Source: JACMLD01 sp039916305 (GTDB lineage: Bacteria; Bacteroidota; Bacteroidia; Chitinophagales; Chitinophagaceae). Taken from it: a DNA stretch of 64,000 nucleotides. The DNA is taken from positions 98,288 to 162,287 of the forward strand of contig JBDSLR010000036.1 in the NCBI GenBank assembly GCA_039916305.1, written 5' to 3'. Position 1 is the stretch's first letter. The number at the start of each line of letters is the position of its first letter. Both the position numbers and the translations under genes were made by a program. The notes under the pieces are model-generated. The model had not been told where the DNA came from. It ran no database searches and saw only the letters and a program-made list of their open reading frames with translations. Below, piece by piece: positions 18,240-27,730 of the stretch.

Positions 18240-19247
18240 TTGCAAACAACCGTGGCTACAAAATTCTCAAAAGAAACCTACCTGTACTGGTACGAGCTAA
18301 TGCAGCTGATACGTCAGTTTGAACTGATGGCAGAAGAGAAATACAAAATGGATGGTAAAATCCGCGGGTTTTTCCACGCATATATTGGGCAGGAAGCCAT
18401 TGCTGCCGGTTGTATGACGGCTACCCAGCAAATGGATCCCTTTATTACCGGTTACCGCGACCATGGCCTGGCACTGGCAAAGGGTGTTTCCGCCAACAGT
18501 TGTATGGCTGAGCTATATGGAAAAGCTACCGGCTGTGCCAAGGGCAAAGGCGGCAGTATGCACTTTTTTGGCAAAGACGTAGCTTTTTTTGGCGGACATG
18601 GTATTGTAGGCGCCCAGATAGGTACGGGAGCAGGATTGGCTTTTGCCGAGAAATATAAAGGGACCGATAATGTAAGCCTTACTTTTTTTGGTGATGGCGC
18701 TGCCCGCCAGGGGATGGTAAACGAGGTGTTTAATATTGCTATGACCTGGAAACTGCCTGTCATTTTTATTTGCGAGAACAATAATTATGCAATGGGTACC
18801 TCCGTAGAGCGTACTTCCAATGTACATGATATTTATAAACTGGCGGATGCCTTTGAAATGCCGGCCGATTCTGTAGATGGTATGAGCTGTGAAGCCGTGC
18901 ACGAAGCCGTAGCCCGTGCCGTTAAAAGAGGACGCGAAGGCGGCGGACCAACCTTACTGGAGATTAAAACCTACCGTTATAAAGGGCATTCTATTTCTGA
19001 CCCCCAGAAATACCGCACCAAGGAAGAAGTGGAAGAGTACAAGCAGCGTGACCCGTTGGTACAGGTACAAGCTACAATTCTGAAGAATAAATTTGCAACA
19101 CAGGCGGAACTGGACGCCATCAGCAAACGCATTGAAGATGTAGTAGTAGAATCTGTAAAGTTTGCAGAAGAAAGTCCCTGGCCAAATGATGATGAGTTGT
19201 TAAAGGATGTGTACGTGGATCAGAACTATCCTTTCATTGTTGATTAA
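18240..19247 (+). CDS. pdhA: pyruvate dehydrogenase E1 component subunit alpha
   Basis: 335 aa thiamine-diphosphate enzyme; with E1-beta it decarboxylates pyruvate and acetylates the lipoyl group of E2. The TPP/Mg motif starts with GDGAARQG (about 151) and ends at ENNNYAMGT (about 179-187). FHAYIGQEAIA and YRDHGLALAKG are characteristic, and YRYKGHSISDPQKYR is the conserved loop region. The start is TTG at 18240 (or GTG at 18252). The E1-beta gene is not adjacent, as is common in Bacteroidetes. Divergent from the recF side. Confidence 0.9.
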   Translation: MQTTVATKFSKETYLYWYELMQLIRQFELMAEEKYKMDGKIRGFFHAYIGQEAIAAGCMTATQQMDPFITGYRDHGLALAKGVSANSCMAELYGKATGCAKGKGGSMHFFGKDVAFFGGHGIVGAQIGTGAGLAFAEKYKGTDNVSLTFFGDGAARQGMVNEVFNIAMTWKLPVIFICENNNYAMGTSVERTSNVHDIYKLADAFEMPADSVDGMSCEAVHEAVARAVKRGREGGGPTLLEIKTYRYKGHSISDPQKYRTKEEVEEYKQRDPLVQVQATILKNKFATQAELDAISKRIEDVVVESVKFAEESPWPNDDELLKDVYVDQNYPFIVD

Positions 19248-19305
19248 TTTCATTACTGCGCATTACACCTATTTGATACATTAAATTAAATACAGTTCTT
19301 ATATC

Positions 19306-19980
19306 ATGACAGACAAGATTAACGTACCGGTAACTGGAGAAAAAGATGCCGTTGAAAAAGTGACCGGTTTCTGGAACCAGCACAGCAAACAAATTTTGAT
19401 GGGCCTTGCTGCTATTATCATTATTGCAGGCGGCATTATTGGATACAATTATTTTATAGCTGAACCCAATGAGAAAAAAGCGTCGGAAGCCATCCGTTAT
19501 GCAGAAGAATTTTTTAGAAAGGATTCTGTAAAAATGGCGCTTGAAGGCGATAACCTTAATCCTGGTTTTTTGAAGATTATCAATAAATACAGCGGTACAA
19601 AAGCGGCTAACCTGGCAAAGTTTTACGCAGGCAGTTGTTATCTTACCATGGGCGATTTTAAAAATGCCACCAAATACCTGGAAGATTTCTCTACCAGTGA
19701 ACCACTGGTGAAGGCGCGTACAAAAGCCATGCTGGGCGATGCAAATGCAGAGTTGGGCAAGAAAGACGAAGCCGTAAAACTCTACAAAGAGGCGGGTACT
19801 ACCTTTGAACAGGATGATTATTATAGTCCGCAGTATTTATTCCGTGCAGGTTTTTTATACGAAAGCATGGGCAAGACAAAAGATGCCATTGACATGTACA
19901 AGATGATCAAGGAGAAGTATCCGCAGTTTCGCGAAGTGGATATTGACAAATACCTGGGACGTCTTGGTGATACTGAATAA
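19306..19980 (+). CDS. TPR-containing inner-membrane protein
   Basis: 224 aa. A short cytoplasmic N-terminus is followed by one membrane helix (about 30-51) and a periplasmic domain with three or so tetratricopeptide-like repeats (ANLAKFYAGSCYLTMGDFKNA, KARTKAMLGDANAELGKKDEA, DDYYSPQYLFRAGFLYESMG). It resembles YfgM/TPR_21-type proteins, which work as scaffolds at the translocon or in envelope quality control. It lies 55 bp before ribH, likely co-transcribed, a pairing common in Bacteroidetes. Confidence 0.8.
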   Translation: MTDKINVPVTGEKDAVEKVTGFWNQHSKQILMGLAAIIIIAGGIIGYNYFIAEPNEKKASEAIRYAEEFFRKDSVKMALEGDNLNPGFLKIINKYSGTKAANLAKFYAGSCYLTMGDFKNATKYLEDFSTSEPLVKARTKAMLGDANAELGKKDEAVKLYKEAGTTFEQDDYYSPQYLFRAGFLYESMGKTKDAIDMYKMIKEKYPQFREVDIDKYLGRLGDTE

Positions 19981-20035
19981 ATAAAAAGCCCCAAACTGTT
20001 GAAGGGTAATTCTTTTAGCAATAAGTTGACATACT

Positions 20036-20548
20036 ATGGCTGAAGTTAGTAACAGTAAACTATTGGAAAAAAATACAGGCACTCTACCAAAGGGTGCCTG
20101 TGTTGTTATTGTGCGTACCGAATGGAATGCTGCCATCATTGATAAACTGGAAGAAGGTTGTACCCGCATATTGGCAGCGGAGAAAATTGAAAAAGTAAAA
20201 ATAATTACGGTACCCGGCGCTTTTGAAATACCCTTTGCCATTAAAAGTTATTGGGAGGCAGCAAGTGGTACTGATCACCAGCCCCATGCATTTATTGCCC
20301 TGGGTTGCGTGCTGCGTGGTGGTACGCCTCATTTTGAATATGTATGCAAGGCCGTAACGGACGGTATTGTGCAGTTGAACCTGCAGTTGCCGGTACCCGC
20401 TATATTTGGCGTTCTAACACTGGATACCCAGGAACAGGCGGATGAAAGAACCGGGGGTATACACGGGCACAAGGGAGAGGAGGCCGCTATTACTGCCGTG
20501 AAGATGATGCAGCTGCTGGCATCTTTTCAGCCACAGCTGGCCGGTTAA
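20036..20548 (+). CDS. ribH: 6,7-dimethyl-8-ribityllumazine synthase
   Basis: 170 aa, the standard length. It condenses the ribityl pyrimidine with 3,4-dihydroxybutanone phosphate, the step before riboflavin synthase. VRTEWNAAIIDKLEEG, VPGAFEIPFAIK, ALGCVLRGGTPHFEYV and FGVLTLDTQEQADER are the conserved segments, with the catalytic His in HFEYV. The N-terminus is longer than in E. coli by about 15 residues. No other rib gene is adjacent. Confidence 0.95.
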   Translation: MAEVSNSKLLEKNTGTLPKGACVVIVRTEWNAAIIDKLEEGCTRILAAEKIEKVKIITVPGAFEIPFAIKSYWEAASGTDHQPHAFIALGCVLRGGTPHFEYVCKAVTDGIVQLNLQLPVPAIFGVLTLDTQEQADERTGGIHGHKGEEAAITAVKMMQLLASFQPQLAG

Positions 20549-20647
20549 GGGTGCTTAAGAAACAGTATAATAATCCACAGCAAACTTTGTTAATCCTTTG
20601 GCTTATCCCATTTTTTTTTACACTTTATTCAACGCTACCCCATAACA

Positions 20648-21367
20648 TTGAACATACAACTTTTCATACCTTGTTTTGTAGACCAGCTGTTCCCGCAAAC
20701 AGCGTTCAATATGGTAAAAGTGCTGGAAAGAGCGGGCTGCACGGTAGCATACAATACCAACCAAACCTGTTGCGGTCAGCCGGCTTTCAATGCAGGTTTT
20801 CAGCAGGATGCTAAAGAAGTATGCAGTAAGTTTATTAAAGATTTTAGTGGTGCCGACTACGTGGTTGCGCCCAGCGCCAGTTGCGTTGGCTTTGTACGAA
20901 ACTATTACCCTCAAATATTTGACAATTCTTCTGTGCATAATGAGGTAAAAGATTTGCAGAAAAGAACCTTTGAATTCTCCGATTTTCTTGTCAATGTACT
21001 GCATAAAGAAGACCTTGGTGCCGTATTAAATGGCAAGGCCACCTATCATGATTCCTGTGCGGCTTTGCGGGAATGTAAGATAAAACAGGAGCCACGCAAA
21101 TTACTACAGCATGTTAAAGGTTTAGCGCTGGTAGAGATGGATGATGTGGAAACCTGCTGTGGGTTTGGCGGCACGTTCGCCGTAAAATTTGAACCAATTT
21201 CTATCAGCATGGCAGCTCAGAAAGTAACCCACGCACTGGCAACCGGCGCACAGTATATTATTTCTACAGATATTTCATGCCTGATGCATATCGATGGTTA
21301 TATCCGCAACAAAGGAATCGACCTGCAAACAATGCATATTGCCGATGTGCTGGCAGGTAATGGTTAG
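20648..21367 (+). CDS. LutA/YkgE-like Fe-S binding oxidoreductase subunit
   Basis: 239 aa with two CCG domains: CCGQP at 41-45 and CCGFGG beginning at Cys170, as in LutA, the Fe-S subunit of lactate oxidation. Further conserved cysteines lie at Cys9 and in APSASCVG and YHDSCAALRECK. The start is TTG (MNIQLFIPCF is the family N-terminus); no ATG exists upstream in frame. LutB and LutC are not in the window, so it is an orphan, and lactate oxidation is only inferred. Confidence 0.8.
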   Translation: MNIQLFIPCFVDQLFPQTAFNMVKVLERAGCTVAYNTNQTCCGQPAFNAGFQQDAKEVCSKFIKDFSGADYVVAPSASCVGFVRNYYPQIFDNSSVHNEVKDLQKRTFEFSDFLVNVLHKEDLGAVLNGKATYHDSCAALRECKIKQEPRKLLQHVKGLALVEMDDVETCCGFGGTFAVKFEPISISMAAQKVTHALATGAQYIISTDISCLMHIDGYIRNKGIDLQTMHIADVLAGNG

Positions 21368-21520
21368 TTTATCCGCTCCTGAACGGTATTATTGCCGCCA
21401 ATAATTGAAACTACTGCATACCAATTTTTACCTGTTTAAATATCCGCGAAGCGTGATAAACGCAGGCTGGGCTGATTTATAATTAGAAGTGCTGGAAGCC
21501 TAATGGGTTTTCATGTGAGT

Positions 21521-21705
21521 AGCCTGGGGTGAAACCCCCGGACAGCAGCAATACTGTATGCAACCCCGGATAGGGCTGAACATTTGCGATGAATAATTTC
21601 TTAGATTAATATTTGTAGAATGTCCTGTTTTAACCCTATCCGGGGTTGATATAACACGTTCATTTTTTTACCGCAGGTTTACCGGCGGCACGCACATTCA
21701 AACCC
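21521..21705. repeat. cluster of REP-like inverted repeats
   Basis: Within the 502-bp gap 21368-21869, which has no gene. GGGG-TGAAA-CCCC (21526-21538), a perfect 15-bp inverted pair CAACCCCGGATAGGG (21561-21575) with its complement at 21634-21648, and a small AACCC-TCC-GGGTT hairpin near 21701. This looks like two or three palindromic intergenic elements in tandem. Confidence 0.5.
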
Positions 21706-21869
21706 TCCGGGTTTGGCCGTATCCGGTAATAAAGGAAATACAACATCATCAAAAAAGAATTATACAAAAAATAAATTGCACAGCATACCGCATGTCAAAA
21801 TTTGAACTGCTGGAGGCTACGGGCATATTCAAGGCAATTTACCTTGAACTATCGGGTGTATATTTACGT

Positions 21870-23177
21870 ATGTTGTTTAAACCAAATAACTTGAAACCTA
21901 TACTTGCCATTCTTACCACTTTCTTTTTTTTCTCCTGTAAAAATGCCCCGGCAAAAATTGTTGATCAAATTTTTACTGATAGCCTGGTGGCGCATTACAA
22001 CCCACCTGCGATAGTAAAAACAACTGAAGATGAGTTAGCCTTCTGGAAAAACAGGATTGATACAGCTTCTACAGGTATAACCAATGAGTCAAGGTACGCA
22101 TCGGCACTTGTTGCCAGGTTTCACCAGTCAGGCGACATAAATGATATTAAGAAGGCAGATAGTATGATGCGGTTGGTTAATGCGGCTTATAATTATAAGG
22201 AAGCTTCGGCTAACCTGGCTTTATGCAATTACAGTATTTTACAGCACCGGTTTACATTGGCAGATAGTTACCTGGAAAAAGCAAGGCTGCTGGGCCTGAA
22301 AAAATATGAAGCGCTGGCCACTTCTTTTGATGTTGATTTTGAATTGGGCCGTTACAATAACGCGGCCATATATCTTAAACAACTACAGCCCTCTGATGAC
22401 TATGGTTATTATTTCAGACAGTCGAAACTGCAGCATCTTAACGGCAATATAGACAGCGCTATACAGTCTATGCTGACGGCGGCTGACAAAGCAGCATCTT
22501 CCCCTTACCTTAAAAATACGGCGTTGGCCAATGCAGCGGATTTATATATTCATGCAGGCAAACTAAAAGAAGCAAATGATTTATATAAAATATGTATACA
22601 AGCAGGCAGCGGCGATTTTCACAGTATAACCGGTATGGGCTGGATTGCTTTGGTGAATGATAAAAATGATTCACTGGCGCAGCAATTATTTGAGTTTGTG
22701 CGTTCAAAAAATAAATTACCCGACCCTATATTTAAACTGTACCAGGTAGCACAACAGCGGCAGGATAGTGCAGCCGCTGCCGGTTATGCACAGCAGTTTG
22801 CAGGGCTGGCTTCGGATACCGTTTACGGTGATATGTATAATAAATACCTGATTGAGGTGTATACCGGCATATTGCACCAACCCGGCAAAGCTGCGGTTAT
22901 TGCAAAGCGTGAGTTAAGCAACCGTTCTACCGCGCAAACAAATGCATGGTACGCATGGAGCCTTTTCTGCGATAAAAAAACAGACGACGCCTATAAAATG
23001 TATGAGCAGGCGGTTTCCGGCAAACCGTTGGAAGGGCTTGAATTATACTGGATGGGTAAGATGATGCAGGGGTTGGGCAAAGGCTATAATGCGAAGGCGT
23101 TTTTTAAAGCAGCGTGGACAAACAAATATGATCTTAGCCCGGCTATGGTTGCGGATCTTGAAAAACAAAGCCGCTGA
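21870..23177 (+). CDS. TPR-family outer-membrane lipoprotein (DUF4331/HupE neighbourhood)
   Basis: 435 aa when started at the ATG at 21870, which gives a lipoprotein signal with FFFFSC and lipidated Cys23; the longer frame from 21792 puts 26 non-signal residues in front. The remainder is helical repeats of the TPR type. The C-terminal part (WYAWSLF, DDAYKMYEQAV, LYWMGKMMQGLG) matches the TPR proteins I recall beside HupE/UreJ and DUF4331 genes in several phyla; that recollection needs a search. It converges on the HupE gene with a 26-bp gap. Function unknown; probably a periplasmic scaffold for the neighbouring envelope proteins. Confidence 0.7.
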   Translation: MLFKPNNLKPILAILTTFFFFSCKNAPAKIVDQIFTDSLVAHYNPPAIVKTTEDELAFWKNRIDTASTGITNESRYASALVARFHQSGDINDIKKADSMMRLVNAAYNYKEASANLALCNYSILQHRFTLADSYLEKARLLGLKKYEALATSFDVDFELGRYNNAAIYLKQLQPSDDYGYYFRQSKLQHLNGNIDSAIQSMLTAADKAASSPYLKNTALANAADLYIHAGKLKEANDLYKICIQAGSGDFHSITGMGWIALVNDKNDSLAQQLFEFVRSKNKLPDPIFKLYQVAQQRQDSAAAAGYAQQFAGLASDTVYGDMYNKYLIEVYTGILHQPGKAAVIAKRELSNRSTAQTNAWYAWSLFCDKKTDDAYKMYEQAVSGKPLEGLELYWMGKMMQGLGKGYNAKAFFKAAWTNKYDLSPAMVADLEKQSR

Positions 23178-23203
23178 TGTATATAATTAATACGAAGCGG
23201 CGG

Positions 23204-23890
23204 TTAGAAGAATATTCGCTGCATTGTCCAGAACGCTGCAATCAAAGCAATGGCAGCAGACAGGGGAATTACAATTCTTTTGCGGTAGTAGGGCTTATTG
23301 CCAAACCACTTAGCCAGTAAAAACCAGGCAAGAAGTATAACGGTTAATTGCCCCAGTTCTACGCCCACATTAAACATAATTAATGAAACCAGGTAAGCAT
23401 TTTGCGGTAGTCCCATTTCGCCCAGCGCCCCCGCAAACCCAAGACCATGTACCAGTCCAAAAATAAATACTACTCCAATCCGGCCTGGCTTCAGCCGTGG
23501 TGAGAAAATATTTTCCAATGCCACATACAGGATAGAAAGAGCAATAAGCGGTTCTACAATTGCCGGGGGAACACTAATTACTTTATACATGGCCAAACCC
23601 AGCGTAACTGAATGCGCAATAGTAAATGCAGTAGCCTGCCACAACACCGGCTTCAATTTGGGGCTGAGTAAAAATAAACTCAGTACAAACAGAATGTGAT
23701 CCAGCCCCAAAGGAAGAATATGATCATAGCCCAGCCTGAGGTATAAAAAAGCTGCATCTTTTTTCGACATTTTTTCAAGTTCGCCTACAATTGCATGGGC
23801 CCATAATGGCTCGGCAAGTAAAAAAAAGATAATGATAAGGCCCGATACCCGGAGAAAAAAACAAGGCTTTTGTGGGAAAAAATATTTCAT
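23204..23890 (-). CDS. HupE/UreJ family membrane protein
   Basis: 228 aa. A signal-like helix ends at AHA (about 31-33), followed by about six membrane helices. Family motifs include GLDHILFVLSLFLL (from residue 62), AHSVTLGLA, a GLVHGLGFAGALG helix and FNVGVELGQL. The conserved in-membrane His/Asp residues suggest metal passage; HupE/UreJ relatives accompany hydrogenase and urease genes and are thought to import nickel. No hydrogenase or urease is here, so nickel/cobalt/other metal transport is an inference. It lies downstream of a TonB-dependent receptor on the same strand. Confidence 0.85.
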   Translation of the reverse strand: MKYFFPQKPCFFLRVSGLIIIFFLLAEPLWAHAIVGELEKMSKKDAAFLYLRLGYDHILPLGLDHILFVLSLFLLSPKLKPVLWQATAFTIAHSVTLGLAMYKVISVPPAIVEPLIALSILYVALENIFSPRLKPGRIGVVFIFGLVHGLGFAGALGEMGLPQNAYLVSLIMFNVGVELGQLTVILLAWFLLAKWFGNKPYYRKRIVIPLSAAIALIAAFWTMQRIFF

Positions 23891-23963
23891 GCAGTAAGTA
23901 GGGTAATTAAACGGTTAAATGTACGTAAAACATAAAAAGAAGAATGTTTTAGTTTGCTGGCTT

Positions 23964-23989
23964 AAAAGCCGTGCAACGCTGTGCACGGC
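23964..23989 (-). terminator. predicted terminator of the TonB receptor gene
   Basis: A perfect 8-bp GC-rich stem GCCGTGCA/TGCACGGC (23968-23975 with 23982-23989), loop of 6 nt, followed on the minus strand by TTTTAA. It lies between the receptor stop codon and the HupE start, so HupE may need its own promoter. The rest of the gap (23891-24184) has no gene I would support. Confidence 0.55.
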
Positions 23990-24184
23990 GACCATTCAAA
24001 AACCACAAAAAATAAAATTTTATACAATTGGCTGTTCAGTGTTCTTTAGTTATGATACATATTCCCCTGCTCACCTGGTTTCACTAATGCAGGTCCCGCT
24101 GGCTTATAATACAAATTTCTTAATAGACCACGTTATATAGGTGCTGCATTAACCATATATTGAAATCACTGGTAATACATGTAT

Positions 24185-26467
24185 TTAAAATTTAACTGCA
24201 AAGCTTAGTTTGGCAGCAAAGGGGGTACCGGGTGTAAAACAGACTTCATCCACAGGCTGTGCTTCACCTTTCAAACGTGTGTCCGTTGCAAACTGTGTTT
24301 CTTTCCACCTGGTGTTAAATACATTGTTTACTACAACACCTATCTCATACTTGTTTTTTGTGTAATTCAGTACAGCATCTGTAATAAAATATCCGTTGGC
24401 AGTCAGGCTGTAATCTTCATTAGCAGAGCGGTCTCCCACAAAACGGTATCTGAAGCTTCCGGTAAAGCCGGACTTATTTGCGTAGGTAATGCCGGCACTA
24501 CTTGTCCAAACCGGCGCCAGTGGTATAAGGTTCTGGCCTTTGGCTTCACCAAGGGCGCGTCCATGGGCGTAGTTAATATCAAGATCAAAATACAATGATT
24601 TTACCGGCTCATAACGACCTGAAAAATCCAATCCTGCACGACGCGTTTTACCACTGAATTCTACAAAGCCGCCGTCGCCGCTGTAAACAAATTCCTGCTG
24701 CAGGTAGACATACCAGAGCGCCGCATTGACGATAATATTTCCGGCAGGTTTAAATACCACGCCCAGGTCTGTGCTATAAGCAGCCGGCAGCACCTGGTAA
24801 CCATTTTGTACTATCACCGCCCGGGTGTCATTTGAGTGAAATCCTTTTCCGGTGCTGAAATAAAATTGCAGGCTGTTATTGGCGTGGTAATAAAGGTTCA
24901 GTTTTGGGCTTACAGTATTTGCTTTGGCTTTATAAATACCTATGCCGGGCAGCGTTGTATCGCCGTTAAATTTGTTGTTGTAAGAATGATTATACTGGTC
25001 AAAGCGGATACCGGCATTGATGCTGAAATGTTCATTAAACTTCAGCGTTTCACTTATATAAGGAGATACTGACAATTCCTTAATATCTCCCGATTTTATT
25101 TGCTCCAGCAGTGTAAACCGGTTTTTTGTATGCGATAGCGCAGCATTCTTTACCCAATCATACCGCAACTGAAGCCCTGCTTCGGTAGTAAGCCTGGTAT
25201 TGCCCATATATGACACGTGGTTGTAACTGCCATTATAGCCCATTAAGCTACGGCCTTCTTTCTGACGTATCTGATCCCCGTTGACAGAATCAACCAGGAA
25301 AAAGGTAAAATTTGTATACAGGTCAAAATGCGAATTGGAATAATAAAGCTGGTTCTTTATAAAATCCCCATTGTTGAAAGCGGTAAGCAACTGTGCATTT
25401 ACGTTGGTCCGGTAGGTGAGTCCGCCCTCATTGGGATCAATAGCACCATAGAAGCCAATCAGCCCATTATCAACTGCACGGTCTGGTACCTGGCCGGAAG
25501 CATTCCACCTGCTCCGGAAAGTGGTAGCAGATAGTGTAAGATGGCTTTGTCTTGATACCTGGCCATCGTATTTGGTAAACAGGTTAAAGCGTTTAAAATG
25601 CTGTGGGCTGTCAAAGTAGGCATCTGAATACCTGTACTCTGATGCCACATACCAGGATTGCTGTTTTTCCTGCGCTTTTTTACCGAGGAGGTTAAACATG
25701 CCCAGCCCCCGCAAAGTATTAAACTGGCCGCCTTCAATTTTAACGAGATTGGAAGCCAATGCGTTCTTTGTATTAAAATCTACAAAACCGGTTGTAGCAA
25801 AATCTCCTTTGGCAGCTGTATAAGGTCCCTTCTTGAAATCCACATTTCCGATTGTTTCAGGTATTATGAAATGACTGTCAGCAAAACCCTGGCCATGTGC
25901 GTGGGAGACCATATTGATGGGCAAGCCGTCCACCTCCAGCCTGAAATCTGTTCCGTGATCAGCATCAAAACCACGTAAAAAAATCTGTTCTGCTTTACCG
26001 CCGCCCTGGTGCTGCCCAATAATAATACCCGGTATGATACGCAGTATTTCCTGCGAATTATTTACGCCCCGCATGGCAATATCTGTTTTGCTGATAATCC
26101 TGTACTGGTCACCTGCATGAGCAGATATGGTAACCTCCTTTAGTTCTACGCTTCGGGCCTGCAGTAAGACACCGTTATGAGCTGTTTTCAAGTCCGCCAG
26201 GGAAATTATTTTCGTTTCATATCCAATTGAAGATACTTGTATACTGTTATTGCTTCCTTCTTTCTCCTGCTTTAAACTAAAATTGCCCAGCTGGTCGGAA
26301 ACACCTGAGATTTTTTCGGGAAGTAATAATATAGTAATGCCATCCAGGGGTTGCTGGTTTTGCGCGTCAACTATTCTTCCTTTGATAGTAGTTTGCGCAT
26401 GAGCGCCGCTTATTATAAAAGCAAAAAGCATTAGCAACGCAAGCAGCCGGTGATGTAAGCTGGTCAT
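24185..26467 (-). CDS. TonB-dependent receptor with carboxypeptidase-like N-domain
   Basis: 760 aa outer-membrane receptor started at the ATG at 26467 (signal peptide about 1-25, ISGAHAQ); an ATG at 26473 is also possible. A carboxypeptidase-D-like regulatory domain (about 26-110) precedes the plug (about 125-240), with GGGKAEQIFLRGFDADHGTDF and PINMVSHAHGQGFADSHF, then a beta-barrel ending in PFAAKLSFAVKF (terminal Phe). The His-rich plug loop is of the metal-receptor kind. No SusD partner follows. It sits between a HupE gene and a His-rich secreted protein, so I infer metal-complex uptake; the ligand is unknown. Confidence 0.85.
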   Translation of the reverse strand: MTSLHHRLLALLMLFAFIISGAHAQTTIKGRIVDAQNQQPLDGITILLLPEKISGVSDQLGNFSLKQEKEGSNNSIQVSSIGYETKIISLADLKTAHNGVLLQARSVELKEVTISAHAGDQYRIISKTDIAMRGVNNSQEILRIIPGIIIGQHQGGGKAEQIFLRGFDADHGTDFRLEVDGLPINMVSHAHGQGFADSHFIIPETIGNVDFKKGPYTAAKGDFATTGFVDFNTKNALASNLVKIEGGQFNTLRGLGMFNLLGKKAQEKQQSWYVASEYRYSDAYFDSPQHFKRFNLFTKYDGQVSRQSHLTLSATTFRSRWNASGQVPDRAVDNGLIGFYGAIDPNEGGLTYRTNVNAQLLTAFNNGDFIKNQLYYSNSHFDLYTNFTFFLVDSVNGDQIRQKEGRSLMGYNGSYNHVSYMGNTRLTTEAGLQLRYDWVKNAALSHTKNRFTLLEQIKSGDIKELSVSPYISETLKFNEHFSINAGIRFDQYNHSYNNKFNGDTTLPGIGIYKAKANTVSPKLNLYYHANNSLQFYFSTGKGFHSNDTRAVIVQNGYQVLPAAYSTDLGVVFKPAGNIIVNAALWYVYLQQEFVYSGDGGFVEFSGKTRRAGLDFSGRYEPVKSLYFDLDINYAHGRALGEAKGQNLIPLAPVWTSSAGITYANKSGFTGSFRYRFVGDRSANEDYSLTANGYFITDAVLNYTKNKYEIGVVVNNVFNTRWKETQFATDTRLKGEAQPVDEVCFTPGTPFAAKLSFAVKF

Positions 26468-26652
26468 AAACATGAAAATTGAAATAGTGATGTATGAAAT
26501 AAATGATGGCTTGTGCTGATTGCTGCATCTAAACATTTCTTTGCTGCACACGTGCATAAAAAAATCCAATCAGAACCCGCTGTAAAAACTTTTTATTAAA
26601 GTATAGGCGGGTTAATAGTTGCATCCAACATGTCTATTAAACTTGCTTGCAC

Positions 26653-27015
26653 TTAAGCCCTGGGAGGGAGAAAATCACTATTCAAAAACGTATGGGGAAG
26701 CATTGCCGGAATGGCGGAAAGATAGCGGGGAGCCATTGATTTAAAGGAAAAATCATATGAATCCGGGGTGATCAAATGATAGCTGATAGGATTATCCGAT
26801 TTTGGGAGACTGGCATCTTTTTCAGGGTAGCCCTTTTTTGCAGCATCCTTGTATTCATTGTGTACATGGTATTTGCCATGCTCATAATGAACCGTAGCCA
26901 TGTGGTCTGTGTACCAAAAAATATGCGCAATACCGTCAGACAGCGAGGGAAGGACAGGTTTACAAATAATAGTTATATAAGAAAAGAGGAGCAGGTATAG
27001 TAGCGCTTTTTTCAT
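26653..27015 (-). CDS. small secreted His-rich hypothetical protein
   Basis: 120 aa, unrecognised family. It has a signal peptide (about 1-20) and then a His/Tyr-rich patch: TDHMATVHYEHGKYHVH, with His38, 43, 46, 50 and 52. This spacing can bind a divalent metal. The remainder is charged and low in hydrophobic residues. Direct upstream neighbour of the TonB receptor (185 bp) on the same strand, so metal capture or sensing in the periplasm is a reasonable guess, nothing more. Confidence 0.55.
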   Translation of the reverse strand: MKKALLYLLLFSYITIICKPVLPSLSDGIAHIFWYTDHMATVHYEHGKYHVHNEYKDAAKKGYPEKDASLPKSDNPISYHLITPDSYDFSFKSMAPRYLSAIPAMLPHTFLNSDFLPPRA

Positions 27016-27105
27016 TATTTATACAACGTAAAATTAAGCAAACAAAAAGTATTGGTGATTTAATTGGAGGTAATGCCCTGCTTAAACCAGGTAAAAAATA
27101 TATAT

Positions 27106-27134
27106 AAAAGAGGCCGGCCGCTAAAGCCAGCCTC
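27106..27134 (-). terminator. predicted terminator after the DUF4331 C-half gene
   Basis: On the minus strand GAGGCTGGC/GCCGGCCTC (one G-U pair, 7-nt loop) followed by TTTTATAT, about 20 bp after the stop codon. Arms at 27110-27118 and 27126-27134. Confidence 0.7.
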
Positions 27135-27154
27135 TATAAATTACCGGGTTTATC

Positions 27155-27685
27155 TTACCATGGGCTGGCCAGGTAAGGAAATGCAGGCAGGAAAGCTTTG
27201 TCATTTGCCGCTACATTATCCTTTGTTAAACCAGCATTGGATGTGCCCATAGGGCCACCAAATAATAATAACAATTCTGTATCAATAACGTCATCGGCCA
27301 GCGCCCTGCCCGTTAATAAATTGGTGCCATCATAAAACGAAGTAGCACCCGTAGTTGAAACATTTAAAACATCTGAAACCAACAGGCCGGTCAGTTGATC
27401 GGCTGTCTGACCTAATGCATTGGTAGTATAACCAGCATTTAATGCCAGCAGCCTTGCTTTAAATTTAGTGGTGAACAAACCTGCCATCGCTTTTGGAGTG
27501 GCATTATTAAAAGAATCCTTTGCGGGAGCGTCTACGAACACGGTATTGACAGCAGGCCTTGCCATCTGGTCGCCACCCTGGTAATAAACAACAGCAGCCA
27601 CCGGCGCATCGTCTTTTTTACAGGAAGCAACGGTTGCAAGTAAAACTGTGCTTGCCAGAAATATTTTATTGAAAGTCTTTTTCAT
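27155..27685 (-). CDS. DUF4331-family lipoprotein, C-terminal half only
   Basis: 176 aa with its own lipoprotein signal (TVASC, Cys22). The mature part GGDQMARPAVNTVFVD, KFKARLLALN, and GRALADDVIDTELLLLFGG is the C-terminal half of the DUF4331 fold as I know it, where one full-length protein of roughly 400-500 aa carries both halves. The other half is encoded immediately upstream (45 bp) as a separate secreted protein. The two would need to associate across compartments (periplasm/outer-membrane anchor). Biochemical role unknown. Confidence 0.7.
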   Translation of the reverse strand: MKKTFNKIFLASTVLLATVASCKKDDAPVAAVVYYQGGDQMARPAVNTVFVDAPAKDSFNNATPKAMAGLFTTKFKARLLALNAGYTTNALGQTADQLTGLLVSDVLNVSTTGATSFYDGTNLLTGRALADDVIDTELLLLFGGPMGTSNAGLTKDNVAANDKAFLPAFPYLASPW

Positions 27686-27730
27686 TATAATGAGTTTTAA
27701 ATTGATGTTTGATGGTGATTGTTTGTTTAA

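Noticed and set aside
23919..24140. 73-aa open frame between HupE and the TonB receptor
   Set aside because: No family features, poor composition, and it overlaps the terminator-like hairpin.
26468..26652. possible cobalamin riboswitch before the TonB receptor
   Set aside because: Only a 7-bp stem AACCCGC/GCGGGTT was found; the conserved B12-box core was not seen.
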